Shown: positions 1 to 12,530 of the stretch, piece after piece
How positions within the stretch are numbered: position 1 is the first letter of the stretch
Layout: each line of letters starts with the position of its first letter
Source: Punica granatum
Taxonomy: Eukaryota; Streptophyta; Magnoliopsida; Myrtales; Lythraceae
DNA length: 64,000 nt
Assembly: GCF_007655135.1 (NCBI RefSeq)
Contig: NC_045129.1
Span: 39,371,122 to 39,435,121, forward strand
Reading direction: 5' to 3'
Program-made: the position numbers and the translations under genes
Notes under the pieces: generated by a model
Database searches by the model: none
The model's input: the letters and a program-made list of their open reading frames with translations, nothing else
What the model was told of the DNA's origin: nothing

Positions 1-101
1 CAAGTTTTGCAAAACATCACTCTCACTTTTCTTCACTCAATATGATCTCGTCTGCAAGTTATTGCAGAACTGATTCTTCACTCACACAAAACACCATATA
101 G

Positions 102-135
<34 letters not shown>

Positions 136-431
136 AGATGATGATGAAGAAAAACTTCGTTAATTCATACACCAGTAACTTACATCTTCAACCCCTTTAC
201 ATAGAAAGCCATAACTAATTAAAGATAACTACTTCCTACAGGAAAACATTTGAAATTCAAAAATAAACTGTCTAACTTAACTGCTAAGTTGCAGTTAATT
301 ACAGCACAAAATAGACAACTAACTTAGTTGCTTAAGTTCAAAGACACAAACAACTTCACAGGTAAACTAAACAGTAGCCGATCCAAATCTCCAACAATTC
401 TCATGACAACTATTATCACGGGTCCAACATT
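1..431. other. Unassigned DNA left of the copia element
   Basis: No gene is visible. The stretch contains a homopolymer A run (about 101-133) and AT-rich sequence. Only the last ~30 bases (about 400-429) resemble the end of the copia 3' LTR at 4440-4467, so a complete matching 5' LTR is not present. The rest could be a fragment of another retroelement LTR, but I cannot prove it. Confidence 0.4.
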
Positions 432-442
432 TGGTATCAGAG
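432..442 (+). other. Copia primer binding site
   Basis: The string TGGTATCAGAG matches the 3' end complement of initiator methionine tRNA, the usual primer binding site of plant Ty1/copia elements. It sits three bases after a CA that ends the presumed 5' LTR remnant, which fixes the orientation of the element as plus. Confidence 0.8.
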
Positions 443-607
443 TTAGTTTCAGCAACTGTCAAGGGTTCATTTCAATTCTTTCGAAGGTTATTCTAGATCA
501 ATGGCTTCTGGGTTTGGTGCCAGGTCTATCCAACCTCAGATCCCGAGGTTTGACTGGAAAAATTTTGAGCATTGGAAGATCCATATTGACAGTTCGAGCT
601 TTTTCAA

Positions 608-3600
608 ATGGAGAAGTTCAAGTCAATTTCCGAGTATTTCTCGCGGACGTTGACTCTTGTCAATCAAATGAAGGCCAACGGTGAGACTATTAGAGATCAA
701 CAGATCATCGAGAAGGTTCTCCGTACATTTACGTTGCAGTTCGAGTACATCGTGAAGTCTATTGAGGAACCTCGAGATCTCTCCACCACATCGGTGGATG
801 AGTTGATGGGCTCGTTACAAGTTCATGAGCAGAGACTGAACAAGAAGATCGAAACTGTGGAGGAGGCGTTCCAAAGCTAGTTGGTTTTGCAAGATGAAAA
901 GAAGGGTTCTTTTATTCAGAAAAGGGAGAAAGGGAAACGAGACAAGAGTTTTGGGCAGAAATGCTCGAATGTACAAGCCAAGATTGCGAGCTCTAGTAGT
1001 ATAGGTGACGAGGCTGATAAAGCCTTGTTGTTCATGTGTGACATAGCTGTGGAGAACCAAAAAAATGTTTGGTACTTGGACACGGGCTGTAGTAATCACA
1101 TGTGTGGTGTGAAGGAGTTATTCTCGAAGCTTGATGGTTGTTTCCGCTCGGAGGTGAAGTTCAGAAACAACTCAGAGGTTCCTATCATGGGGAAGGGGAC
1201 GATCAGCATCAAGGCGAAGGATGGGTCAGATCAATGCATCTCCACGTGTATTATCTTCCGAGTCTTCGAGAATACCTCTTGAGCATGGGACAGTTAGTTG
1301 AGCGTGGCTATCACATGGAGATCAAGGATGGCTATTGTACAATTTGGGACAGGAAGTTAGGCTTAATTGCAAAGGTAAAAATGACTCGTAACTATCTTTT
1401 TTCTCTACACATTAAGTATGTTGCTTCGTGTTTCAATGTCTCTGTTCAAGACGCGTGGTTGTGGCACAAGATATATGGCCATGTGAATTTCAATAGCTTG
1501 AAGCTATTATCGAGCAAGAAGATGGTGCGTGGATTACCTGAGATTTTCCCTCCGAAGGAGATAAGTGAGCCATGTGTGGTTGGGAAGAAGAGTAGGGAAT
1601 CTTTCCCTTTGGGTCAGTCATGGTGAGCTAAGAAGCCGTTGGAGTTAGTACACTCCGATCTTTGTGGACCGCTCGATGAACCATCGAATCAAGGTTACAA
1701 GTATTTTGTTACTTTTATTGATGATTATAGTCAGAAAACTTGGGTTTATTTCTTAAAGCAGAAATTTGATACTCTGGAGGCTTTCAAGGAGGTTAAGGCC
1801 TATGTGCAGAAAGAGAGTGGTCCCCAAATTCGGACTCTCTGAACCAATCGTGGAACTGAGTATTTGGTGGGAGATAATTTTTTCAAGAAAAATGGCATCA
1901 AACATCAGCTTACAGCGAGGTATACACCTCAATAAAATGGAGTTATGGAGAGGAAGAACCACACCATTGTTAATATGGTTCATTCTATGTTGCGCGCGAA
2001 ACATTTGCCTAAAGCATTTTTGGGCGGAAACTATTACTTGTGTTGTGTATTTATTAAGCAGATGTCCAACGAAAGGCCTTGAGCAGCTCAAAACCCCGGT
2101 GGAGGTATGGAGCGATCAAACACCCTCAGTTAATCATCTTCGTGTGTTTGGGTGTATTGCGTATGTCCGTGTCCCGGATGAGCTTCGCAAGAAGCTGGAT
2201 GATAAGAGTGAGAAGTGCATCTTTCTCGATTATAGTGACGTGACCAAGGGTTAGCTGTTGTTTAACTTGGTGACAAAGAAGGTGATTATCAGCCGTGACT
2301 TGTGACGTTACCTTTGATGAAGATGCCGAATGGAGTTGGAGTGCTGAGGAGAAGAAGAAGTTTCATTTCATCCTGGACGAGGAAGAATATGTCCAAACCA
2401 GTCCATATGAAGTGTCAAAACCAATGGCAACTTCAACAACTCCAATTTGAGCTCCTACTAGGGCTGGTGAATTGTCAGGACAAGAATCAGTATCTGGCGA
2501 GACAAGTTCTGAAGTAAATTCACAAACTAATTCAGATGAAACATCTCCACATCCAAAATGACGACGACTTTTGCCGACACGTCTTCAAGATTGTGTCTTG
2601 TCTAAAGATGATATGCGTCTGATGAGGAGATAGTCAACTTTGCTCTCTTTGTGGATTGTGATCCAGTGACATTTTAGGAAGCTTCACAAGATGAAGGGTG
2701 GATTCAAGCCATGGATGATGAGATACATGTAATCGAGAAGAACGACACGTGGGAGTTGACTCCTCTTCCAGAAGGCAAGAAGTCCATCGGTGTGAAGTCA
2801 GTTTACAAGATGACATACAAGCCTAATGGAGATATTGACATGCTAGAAGCTCATCTTTTGGTCAAGGGTTACAACCAAAAACTCGAGATCGACTACTTTG
2901 AAGTATTTGCTCCGATTGCAAGATTGGACACTATTCATCTGATCATCGCTTTGGCAGCTCAAAGGGGGTGGAAGATACATCAAATGGATGTCAAGTCACC
3001 ATTCCTCAGTGGAATACTTGACGAAGAAGTGTACATGGATCAATGGAGGGCCGTGTTAACAAAGGACAAGAAAGCTTGGTGTACAAGTTGAAGAAAGCTC
3101 TCTATGGCCTCAAGCGAGCACCGAGAGCATGGTACACCAAAATTGACTCATATTTCCTTGCTCATGACTTTGTTTGTTGTCCTTACGAGCATGCTTTATA
3201 TGTGAAATTCGGCACAAATGGTGAAATGCTTATTGTCTGCTTATATGTTGATGATCTGACATTTACTGGGAATTGTCAAGACATGATTGATAGCTTCAGG
3301 AAGGCCACAACTCCTGAGTTTGAGATGGCAGATATAGGTCTCATGTCTTACTTTCTTGGTCTTGAAGTCACTCAATCAGAGGAGGGCATTTTCTTTTATC
3401 GGCAGAAGTATGCCAAGGATATTTTTTAGTGTTTCAAGATGGCTACTTGCAAGCCAATTCGAACTCCAATGGAGGAGAGGCTGAAGTTGACAAGGGAAGG
3501 AAGTGGTGTCGATGTCAATCCCACATATTTGAAGAGGCTAGTCGGGAGTCTAAAGTACTTGACTTCTACTAGGCCGGATCTTGTCTATAGTGTTGGGGAG

Positions 3601-4197
3601 GTAAGCAGATTTATGGAGTCTCCGAAACAATCACACCTACAAGCGACGAAGAGGATTTTGCGGTATATCAAAGGTACCTTGGATGATGGTGTATTTTATT
3701 CTTTGTCTAATGATTTTTAGCTTGTGGGATTCACTGATAGTGATTGGAGAGGTGATGTTGGAGAAAAAAAGAGTACTTCTGGTTATGCTTTCTCCTTGGG
3801 GAATAGAGCTTTTTCATGGTCCTCAAAGAAGCAGCAAGTGGTGGCTTTGTCCACAGCTGAGGCGGAGTACATAGCCGCAGCTTACTGAGCTACTCAAGCA
3901 ATTTGGCTGCGTCAATTACTCAAGGAGTTACAACATGAGCAGATGAAGGCAACCATGATCAAGTGTGACAACAAGTCAGCAATTACTTTAGCAAAGAATC
4001 CAGTGTTTCATGGGAGGAGCAAGCACATCAATATCAAGTATCACTTAATTAGAGCTCTGGTAAAGTCCGAGGAGATTGTGCTTGAGTTTTGCAAATATGA
4101 AGATCAAGTTACTGACATGTTCATGAAACCGTTGAAGGCGGACACTCTCCTTAAGCTGAAGAGTATGATTGACATGGTCAAGAAAAGCTCGGTTTAA
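608..4197 (+). pseudogene. Ty1/copia gag-pol, decayed
   Basis: A gag-pol polyprotein broken by many in-frame stops and frameshifts. In order: a partial gag (608-880, UBN2-type, its N-terminal part apparently deleted), an aspartic protease with a DTG motif in WYLDTGCSNHM (about 1069-1110), the integrase with its GAG pre-integrase region and core (about 1440-2250, LVHSDLCGPL), reverse transcriptase (about 2711-3430, with the YVDD active site at about 3246) and RNase H (about 3730-4197). The domain order PR-IN-RT-RH is that of Ty1/copia. The lesions, for example stops near 880, 1623, 1842, 2254, 3090, 3429 and 3718, mean it cannot make a working polyprotein. I did not assign a lineage. Confidence 0.92.
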
Positions 4198-4204
4198 GGG
4201 AGGC

Positions 4205-4467
4205 TGATGGAAGATGTGCAAACCAAGCTTTTGGGGCTTATCTAGACTAGGTTCTAAGTACTGACTTTTGGTGTTTCTTCCTCATTAATTTTATGGTTAA
4301 GGTTTTGAGTATATATACTCATGTAATTAGAAGCTGTGGTAATAAGCCGAAAATCAGAAAAGCAGAATAGAGAAAGACATTTTTTGGTTCTGCAAAATTC
4401 TCTCTGTCTCATCTTGTTTGTACTTTTCTCTCTTATTCTCGTGGCAACTATCATCACTGGTCCGACA
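4205..4467 (+). repeat. Copia 3' LTR
   Basis: It begins with TG directly after the polypurine tract and ends with CA. Its last ~30 bases (CTCGTGGCAACTATCATCAC and onward) match the sequence just before the primer binding site at 400-429 with a few substitutions, the signature of an LTR pair. Length is about 263 bp. Confidence 0.7.
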
Positions 4468-4608
4468 CTGGCCCATATACAATGATGATCCTAAACGCTA
4501 TGGCCTCAAAAACTAGGCCTTGAATTGAATAGCTTCTGCAAATGAAAAGGCCTATTTGCCGACTAATACGATGGCACTGTTACAACATACATAGAAACAA
4601 ATTTCTAG

Positions 4609-7600
4609 CTATCGTCTCATCTGAATCTGACTCGAGGAATTCCCGCTCACCCCCGATAACTGCTGTAAATTCATGAGAGCATCCTGAGCATGCCCCCTTG
4701 TGTTCGCGTTACCGTGCTTAAGGGCTTCCACTAAGGCCTTAACCAGAGACTGATTGAGCGAGTGCTTTACGGCGTGTCTTTCCACTCTGAGGGTCCTTTC
4801 AATCATCGAAATCGCCTTCTCCTGGAGTTCTCCACTACGGGTTTCTACGAACAAGCCGATCATGGAATCTATCACTCCTTGTCTATCAAGCTCCTCGACC
4901 ACTTTCTTCAAAGTAGAAGTAGCAGTGCTCGAAACAAGTGTGGAAAGTGCCTCCACAGCAGCCATTTGAACATTTGAGTCCTCGTCAGTGAGTAGATCAC
5001 ATAGAGGCTTTACACAATCACTTTGTAGCAGGCAGAGCTGACTGTCTTGGTTGCAGGAAGTATCATGGATGGGACATGTACTAGGTCGTCTGGAAGTGTC
5101 CCCGCATATGAACGCTAAAGAAGAGCAAAACCACAAGGGCCTCGGAGAATCTAATTCTGCAGCACAAATTTCTCTTCCCAATTCTGACAAGTTCCTCAGC
5201 CCAAAACAAGCGAGTTGCTTCGCTCTTGCCGTTGAAGGAAACCCAAGATGCTCACGGAAGGCAACCATTAGCCCATGCTCTCGAATCAGGGCAAGACACT
5301 GCTGATCAGACTGCCTTGTAAGGTGGAGAAGAAGGCCCAGGATGCCTTCCACCATGTTAAATGCGGGCTGAGAGAATCTCCTGTTCGGCCCGTGGCTGTA
5401 GTTCATTAAGGCCGTCACTGCCCACCTCACAAAGGTGCCTTCAAGGTGGGCCTTTACTTCAACGTCCGTGAGGGGGAGGTTTGCAAGTGTGCATGCTGCA
5501 TCAGATCTTTCAGTTTCTGTAGATTTGGTGCTGTCTAGTAGCTTGTCTTTCAGCAGAGAGAGCTTGTTTGAATGTTTTAACTGCTCATGTACCTCCTGAG
5601 GATATATTCCTGAAAGTAATCGGACAAGTCTGTGAGCAAGAACTCTATGATCGACTCCAGGGTGATCAAGAAACTCTACGATGATCTCTAAGCCCCGGCT
5701 GTCCCTTATGTGAGAAGCTACCAATTCTGCAACAGCCAGGCAGTGAAAAAATAAGAGTAAGGCCACTGACAGACATTTTCATTAAAATATACTGTTTGGT
5801 TGATGAAGACTGTCTCACTTTTTCCCCTGTCCTTTTATCCGATCACGCAAAATATAAGGCCACAGCCATTGGATCATTCTTCAGATGATATATAAGCTTT
5901 TCGGTGAAATCATATCATTCTTCAAAAGTTGTTCATATCGACTAAGGCAGCTAGGAATTCTGTGGAAATCATACCATGCTTTTCAGCAAAAACTGCTACC
6001 GCTGAAATGAAGACACCAACTATAGTTCAGAAGCTAGCTGACAATGAATTACCCGATGCTTGAGGAGAAGATGCAATCCCACATAAGACTCGAAGAATGG
6101 AAGCATGGCAATTGGAAGAGCATGCAGCAGACAGCAGTCCAAAAAGCTTTGAAACCATTTCCTTTGACTGCATTGAAGGAAATTCACTGTTTGAAGATGC
6201 CAATTCCCAGTGACCTGGATTAGACACTATGTTGGCAACTGTTGAGGCTGCAAGTTCCTTCAACTCTTCTGAAGCATCCTCATCTGAAAATAGAATATGT
6301 GTGAGAGATGGGAGAACAGAAGCATCTACAAGGACTCTCGCATTGTCATCCAAGGCTGAGAGGTTATGCAATGCCTGCAAGCTCAGTTCCTTCCCTTCTT
6401 GTTTAGACAATAATTCCACGAGCGTTGTTGCACTTTGTCTCGCAATTTGCTCCTTACTACCACTCGTCATCATCATCCTCCCCATTATGGAAGCCATCTG
6501 TATCTTAACATCAATGGGACCTGTATCAGGATTTCAGAGAGCCCGACTTAAAAGTGAGTTCTACTTTTACTATAGATTAAAACTTTCGAATTTCAAAGAC
6601 GTACCTTCACGAAGCCGAGAAAGCAATGGCTCGAATCTCCCTGCTGCAGCTAAGTGTTCAATATTACCTTCAGTTTTCTCGATTTGAATTAAGACAACCT
6701 CTGCCAAATTGGATGCAGCAGGGTGCTCAAGATTTCCTGCAATGCTCGTGAGAAGAACTAATGCCCCCTTCTCAAGCGCGATTTTCGTGCAGCAAGCCTC
6801 GTCATAGGAGAATTCAAGCAATAATTTAATGGCATGTTCTCTTTCTTTTTCCGATCTTCCAGTAAGACTGTGAATTGTCAATTTAAGCATGCCCTCATCA
6901 AGCATCATTTTCTACAGATATTTAAGTAGTGTTCAGTGAGAAACCATATAAACGGGACTGGAAAAATTAACAAAACAGAATTCAAGGATGAATATATCGA
7001 ATCAGACCTTGCTCTCTTCATCCTTTGTCATGCTAAGCAAAGTCAAGAGAGCTTTGCTTCTTAAATGTGTTCCTATACTCTTGGATGAGTCCCTCAGTAA
7101 CTTAACGATGAGACTGACTAGCCCAGAATTTCTCACTTTGTATCTGCTAGAGGGATGTTCTTCTGAAACCTGATATATACCATCGAGTGCTCTCTCGATG
7201 TTCTCCACTCTAAGAGGCTCATAGGTGAGAACGGCCAGTGCAGATTTAATCTGAATATCAATGTTCCTGTTCACCCATTCTTCGATTGCCCCTGCTAGCC
7301 CGATATTTGGCTTCAGAACCAAAGAGCGAAGAACTTGTCCAGTCACTGGACAGGTCGGGTCCTGCCCATCCTCTATGCATCGATCAAACCAGTGCTTGAC
7401 TGCGCTCCGCTCGTACGTCTGAGAAGATTCAAGGACCACAGGGTCCTTCATGTACTCCTTGGTCAAGGGACAGAGGAAGTTCTTGAAAGGCGGGATGTGG
7501 TCCTCGTCCTCGAAAGCAAAGTTCGAGCCTGCAGTTGTGATGTCAGTTCGGGCTGACCAGTTGTTCAAAATCCCCTCGAGGGAGGCCAGGATCCGCCTAT

Positions 7601-8517
7601 CAGAAGGAGAAGAGGTAGAGCAGTCGAGATCGTCTTTCAAGAGCCTGATTTGGGCCGAAAGTTCTGAGTAATTATTTGATTCGATACCAAGTGCTCTAGT
7701 TAAGTCCATGACAATAGCACTCTGCACGGCTTTGCTCAACTGCCTCCCTTCTCCTTCCTTTTGTAATGTGGAATGCACTCTCTTCTCGTTCTCTGTCACC
7801 TGAACATCTTACCAATCAATGATTTACTTGAACAAACTCGAACTCGAACTCAAACTTCAACTTAAAAGCAGGGCAGGTGCTTACATCCAGAAAACGGATT
7901 TACTCATTCCCTAAACATCAATTCTGGCAAAAAGTAATTGATTTACGAGCTTTACTCACCAAGAATCGATTCGCACACACTCTGATTTTGTTATTATACT
8001 TCAAGAATGTGATGTAATGCAATCAATTTATGAAGAACGAGAGAGAAAGGAGGGGAATAGTGGGAATAAATATTACAGTGAAGTGGGACTGCTTCATGTC
8101 TCTCGAGAGATCGGCGACCTTCTTTCGGATCTCCGGGTTGCCCTGCAGGGCCGGGTCGAGCAATGCCAGCCACCCGCCGATGGCACCTGTGCGCTCCTGG
8201 AGGGCGGTGGCGAGGGAGACGCAGTTAGCGAGGACAAATATCTTGCTTCTCTCCCTATACGCTGACGCAATTTCGACCGCATTCTCCAGATCGCTGGCAA
8301 TACCCCTTAAGGCGGTCTGTGCGGAGGCAGGAAGGTTTTCCGCCGGCGAGGAACGGAGGAGGTGGTCGAGGGCGAGCTGGAGGCGGGCGGCGAAGTCGGA
8401 GAAGCGCCTGTAATTGTCGAATTGGTGGCGGTGGTTGTTGTTGGAGGCGGCGGCTGAGCAGAGGCGATCCAGAGAGCGGCGGATGGAGCCAGCAGCCGCT
8501 TCTGCCTGCGACGTCAT
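4609..8517 (-). CDS. U-box/ARM-repeat E3 ubiquitin ligase (PUB42/43/44 clade)
   Basis: Five exons join in frame: 8517-8077, 7799-7008, 6911-6605, 6520-6053 and 5726-4609, giving about 1041 residues. The N-terminal ~250 residues form the plant U-box N-terminal helical region. A U-box follows at about residues 250-325, starting PPFKNFLCPLTKEYMKDPVV and containing CPVTGQVL, the E2-binding RING-like fold without zinc ligands. The remainder is armadillo-like helical repeats. The length suits the ~1030-residue Arabidopsis PUB42 type better than the shorter SAUL1/PUB44 (about 800), from memory. Such proteins act as substrate-specific E3 ligases, often at the plasma membrane in senescence and immunity; the substrate here is unknown. 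Start chosen at the first ATG of the long GC-rich exon. All splice sites were inferred by eye (GT-AG, phases 0,0,1,1). No lesion seen. Confidence 0.9.
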
Positions 8518-8623
8518 GTCAAGTCAACGCCGTGACATGATTCGGAGTGGCAGGCTATGGTTGCGCGCGGCTGTAGAATGACTCGGTTCATCACAAAAAG
8601 TTACGGATACAGAGGAAAAGAGG

Positions 8624-8677
8624 CAATGCGTTGACTTGTGGTCTTCAAGTCAATGCGTTGACTTGTGGTCTTCAAGT
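8624..8677. promoter_or_regulatory. Two 27-bp direct repeats rich in W-boxes, U-box gene promoter
   Basis: A 27-base unit (CAATGCGTTGACTTGTGGTC followed by TTCAAGT) is present twice head to tail, with the start of a third unit after it. Each unit holds TTGACT and its inverted form AGTCAA, a palindrome-like pair of WRKY W-box cores. The repeat lies about 110-160 bp upstream of the U-box start codon at 8517. WRKY control is inference. Confidence 0.5.
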
Positions 8678-8798
8678 CAATGCGTATGTTTTTATTATTA
8701 TTGTTTTCCCTGGTGAAAGTCAAACCATATACTGACTGTTCTTTCCCGGTTAATTTTCGCTGCTGCCAAGCCAACTTGCTTAATTATTCAATTGCAAT

Positions 8799-9338
8799 TA
8801 GGGGTGATCGATTTCGGGTACCCTGTATTTTTCATAATATCCGGACCCTACCCTGTTGAATTGTGGAATCGAAACTTACCCGGAACCTATATTATACCAC
8901 AGGTTCCGAGTATCCTGTTGGAACCTATAAATTTTTTTCTCTCGCTAAATAAAATCGAAAATATTACATACATAATTAGTAATCATGCCAAATAGAATAT
9001 CAACAAAATTTAGATTAATCCACAACAATGAAATAATAATATGTCTCATCAATTCATCGACAAAATTGAACATCCATAATACGATCTCACACAACAAAGT
9101 GCCTATGTTCTGATTCATTAAAAGAGATAGTAACTTTGCTCTTTTCTCTCTTTTTTTTTAATAAATAATCGGTTCCGGGTACCCTGTAAGCAGGAATCGG
9201 AAACGGAACCGATTTTTACAGGTTCCTAATTTTAATACTCGGAACCTACCCTATTTTCAATACGAGCTACCCGGACCCTACCCGTTAGGGTAGGTTCCAA
9301 CCGGTTCCGGGTATACCCGGTACCCGTGCACACCCCTA
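8799..9338. mobile_element. hAT-type MITE with perfect 8-bp target duplication
   Basis: The element begins TAGGGGTG and ends CACCCCTA, the classical hAT terminal motif. It is flanked on both sides by the identical 8-base duplication ATTGCAAT (8791-8798 and 9339-9346). The 540-bp interior consists of repeated forms of CGGGTACC, GGTTCCGGGTA and their complements and carries no coding capacity, so it is non-autonomous. Confidence 0.9.
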
Positions 9339-9346
9339 ATTGCAAT

Positions 9347-9871
9347 ATCTATATATACACACGCGCGCATATTTTAGTTAGCAATCTGGATTATCACGAA
9401 CCAGTCATGTTCAATAGAAGTGTTTAGAGACTGCCAACACCCCTCATGGTAGTTATTCTTATTTTACCACTTTAGTGGTAATGCACAAACCTTTTTGGCA
9501 ATCTCGTGAGTTCGGACAATTCAATCTAATATTACCAAGAAGGAAACTTAAATTCCCTCGTATCAAACGCCATCGTAATTAATTATCGAAACATATATTG
9601 AGCCGTTGCGGTATTCTGTAGGACTAGGACTAGCATGTGCTGATGCAAATTATCTTGCATGTTAGATGAATTTGTACCCACAGAGACATTCATGCGTCCT
9701 TTCCATCGACAACTTTCTTGCAAGATCGATCATAAGCATAACCAAGCTCGTCGAATTGTTCCCAGTAATGAACGTCAACGTATCTTCTAAGATGTGCTTT
9801 GCTTTGATTATGGAGCATAAACAAAGTATGCCTCAATCTATCTATTTATCTATATATACATATATAAAATA
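9347..9871. other. AT-rich intergenic DNA, no gene seen
   Basis: No open frame with family similarity and no clear repeat structure apart from short TA-rich stretches near 9350 and 9850. Confidence 0.5.
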
Positions 9872-10448
9872 GGTAATTACACTGATGGTCCAAAAAATTT
9901 CACTAATGTATCAAGTTGGTCCAAAAAAATTTTTTACTACTCAATGGTACAAAATGTTTCAAAAGTGTAACATGATAGTATAAACCGTCAAATCGCAACT
10001 GACGCCGTCAAGCGACGCTGACGTGGCCGAAACAGTAACCTCTCTCTCTCTCCTTCTTCTTCTAATCTTCTTCTTCTCGTCCCGCTCCTCCCTTCCCTCG
10101 CCCTGTTCTCGAAGAAGAAGAAGAAGAAGAAGAAGAATCGGAGAATCGAAGAAGAAGAATAAGAAGAATCGGAGGAGGAGGAGGAGAAGAAGAAGAAGAA
10201 GAATCGAAGGAGAAGAAGAAATGGAAGAATCGTCGAAGAAGGGGAGAGAGAGAGGGGGGGTTACTGTTTCGGCCACGTACCTGATACGTTTGCGCCACGT
10301 CAGCGTCACTTGATGGCGTCAATTGCGATTTGACAGTTTGTACTATCATGTTACACTTTTAAAACATTTTGTACCATCAAGTAGCAAAAAAAAATTTGGA
10401 CCAACTTGATACATTAGTGAAACTTTTTGGACCACCAGTGTAATTACC
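9872..10448. mobile_element. Long-TIR fold-back element (MULE-like, non-autonomous)
   Basis: The left end GGTAATTACACTGATGGTCC is mirrored by the right end GGACCACCAGTGTAATTACC. The inverted similarity continues for about 180 bp from each end. The centre is CTT-rich on the left and GAA-rich on the right, so nearly the whole 577 bp can fold on itself. Flanks are TA-rich and no clean target duplication is visible. The arginine- or serine-rich open frames inside are products of the GAA/CTT repeat, not genes. Confidence 0.8.
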
Positions 10449-12493
10449 CTTATATATAATTATGAGCAATGCATTTAATATGGATAAAAAAGAAAATGTC
10501 AAAATAATATGGGATAAAGTAATAAAATCGTTACTAATTCATATGTTAATATACTATATAGGGTAAATAACACCATGTCACAGGTTTTTTTTTTTAATTT
10601 CACTTCACGATATAAGTCTAAATATTTTCACGAGATGTCAAAGACTTTCAAATATTTTTCACTGCTCCGTCAAAAATTAGACCGAATGTTGAAGTGGCTC
10701 TATTTTTGCATAGGTGGACACACTCTTGTGGGTTCCACTCCCTTCTCCCTCTCTTAGACAGCAGCACGCACAGACAGACAAAGAAAAGACGCCACCTTCC
10801 TTCTTTCTTCCATCTGTCTGCCCTTCCTCTTCCTCTCTCTCCACCCCTGCCCTCACCATCATCGCTGCAGCCATTTCCTTCTCCATCTTCATCACCTCCA
10901 TCTCACTATATGAATCCTCTCCACTCTGTGCTCATCATCAAAGCTCCATCGCCATCTTCAACTTCCTTTCTTCTCTTTTTCTCACCTTCACGCCATCTTC
11001 AACTTCCTTTCTTCCCTTTTTCTCACCTTCACGCCATCTTCACTCCTCTACCCTCTGCCCTCCCTTTCCTTGCGGAGCATTGTTAGCTGGCTATTAAGTT
11101 AGCTAGGACATTTGGGCTTAAAAGCAGAAGACTTACACCATTATTGTCTCCATCTACATTTAAGAAAGTCGGTGCATCTGGATTTGCTCCACCAAGTTTC
11201 ATCTGCTCTTGTCGTTGGTGTGACACCGCTTCTCCTTCCTTAGTTGCTTTGTGCCACTGTTGCTGCCTCCACTCCTCTGCTGCTACTGGTTTGCTGCCTC
11301 TCCCCAAGCTCCAGCTGCTGGTTCTCCCTCCTCCTTCAAGTTCCAACCGATGTTACTTCTCGAGCTCCTTAAGCTACTGCTGTTACTACTTTCCTTCCTC
11401 GAGCCTCCGAGCTTCAGACTGCAACATACCATTTACTGTACTACTGTTGTGCTGAAATCCATCCTCCCTGCAGCTCTAACCCCGAGTTCCTCTATCCCAA
11501 AGCTAAGTCTCTTTCCCTCAGGAACAAGGAGCTCTGTTCCGCTTGCAGCTAAAAGAATGGTGCATGAAGGACATCAGAGAACATCAGAGAAGGGAGAGAA
11601 GGACCTCAGAGGAGGGAGAAGGGAATGGGACCCACCGAAATGTGTCAAGTTGTTCCTGGTTGGCTAAAAAATAGAGCCACGTAAGCCTTCCGTCTAATTT
11701 TTTACGGGATGTTGATGGCATGACACACAGTGAAAAATATTTGAAAATCTGTGATACCTTGTAAAAATATATGGATTTATCATGTGAGGTGGAATTCCAA
11801 ATAAAACTATGATATGTGGTGTTATTTACCATACTATATATTAAAAAGAAAATATTCAAAAATATATGAGTCTGCATATATATATATATAGTTATAATCA
11901 ATACATTAAATTGGGTTAGAAAAGAAAATGTCAAAATAATATAAGGGTAAAGTAATAAAGTCTTTACTAATTTATATGTTAATATTCTACATATATTATA
12001 AAGAAAATATTCAAAAATGTATTAAAAATATTTCAATCACTTATTATCATATCATTAACAAAAAATATATTCATCATATTGAGAAAATAAATAATTATTT
12101 ATACTTATGAAAACTTAAAATTAATTTAAAATTTTAAAAATTATAGCAAATCTCATAAAAACTTAATCAAGCAAAACTCACATCCAAGTGACTGAGTCAT
12201 TTTATCTAAAAGTAAAATTAATTTAAAAATTTTATGAATTATAACTAATTTTATAAAAATTTAATTATGTAAAACTCACATCCAAGACTGCATCATTTTT
12301 ATCTTAAAGGTGTTCAAATTTATAAAACTTAATATATGGAATATTAGTTATAATGAAAAAAGCGCACGAGCAAATAATAAGTAAAACTAACGATCTTATC
12401 AAATAGTATTCAAAATTTAGATTAATTTTTCATTGAAATTAATTTGATAATTGCAATGATATATATTTTACAAGAATCTTTACTTGAGAACTT

Positions 12494-12530
<37 letters not shown>

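Larger units (their letters stand above)
432..4467 (+). mobile_element. Ty1/copia LTR retrotransposon, 5' truncated or rearranged
   Basis: The element runs from the primer binding site at 432 through the decayed gag-pol to a 3' LTR ending at 4467. A polypurine tract (AAGGGAGG, about 4196-4203) lies immediately before the LTR. Only the terminal ~30 bases of the 5' LTR can be aligned with the 3' LTR. The element lies tail-to-tail with the U-box gene, ending about 140 bp beyond that gene's stop codon. Confidence 0.85.

Noticed and set aside
9959..10349. Overlapping Arg/Ser/Leu-rich open frames on both strands
   Set aside because: They are translations of the GAA/CTT core of a fold-back transposon.
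10677..11667. Open frames of 70-140 codons in CT-rich DNA
   Set aside because: They lie inside the non-autonomous Mutator-like element, are Ser/Pro/Leu-rich low complexity and match no family.
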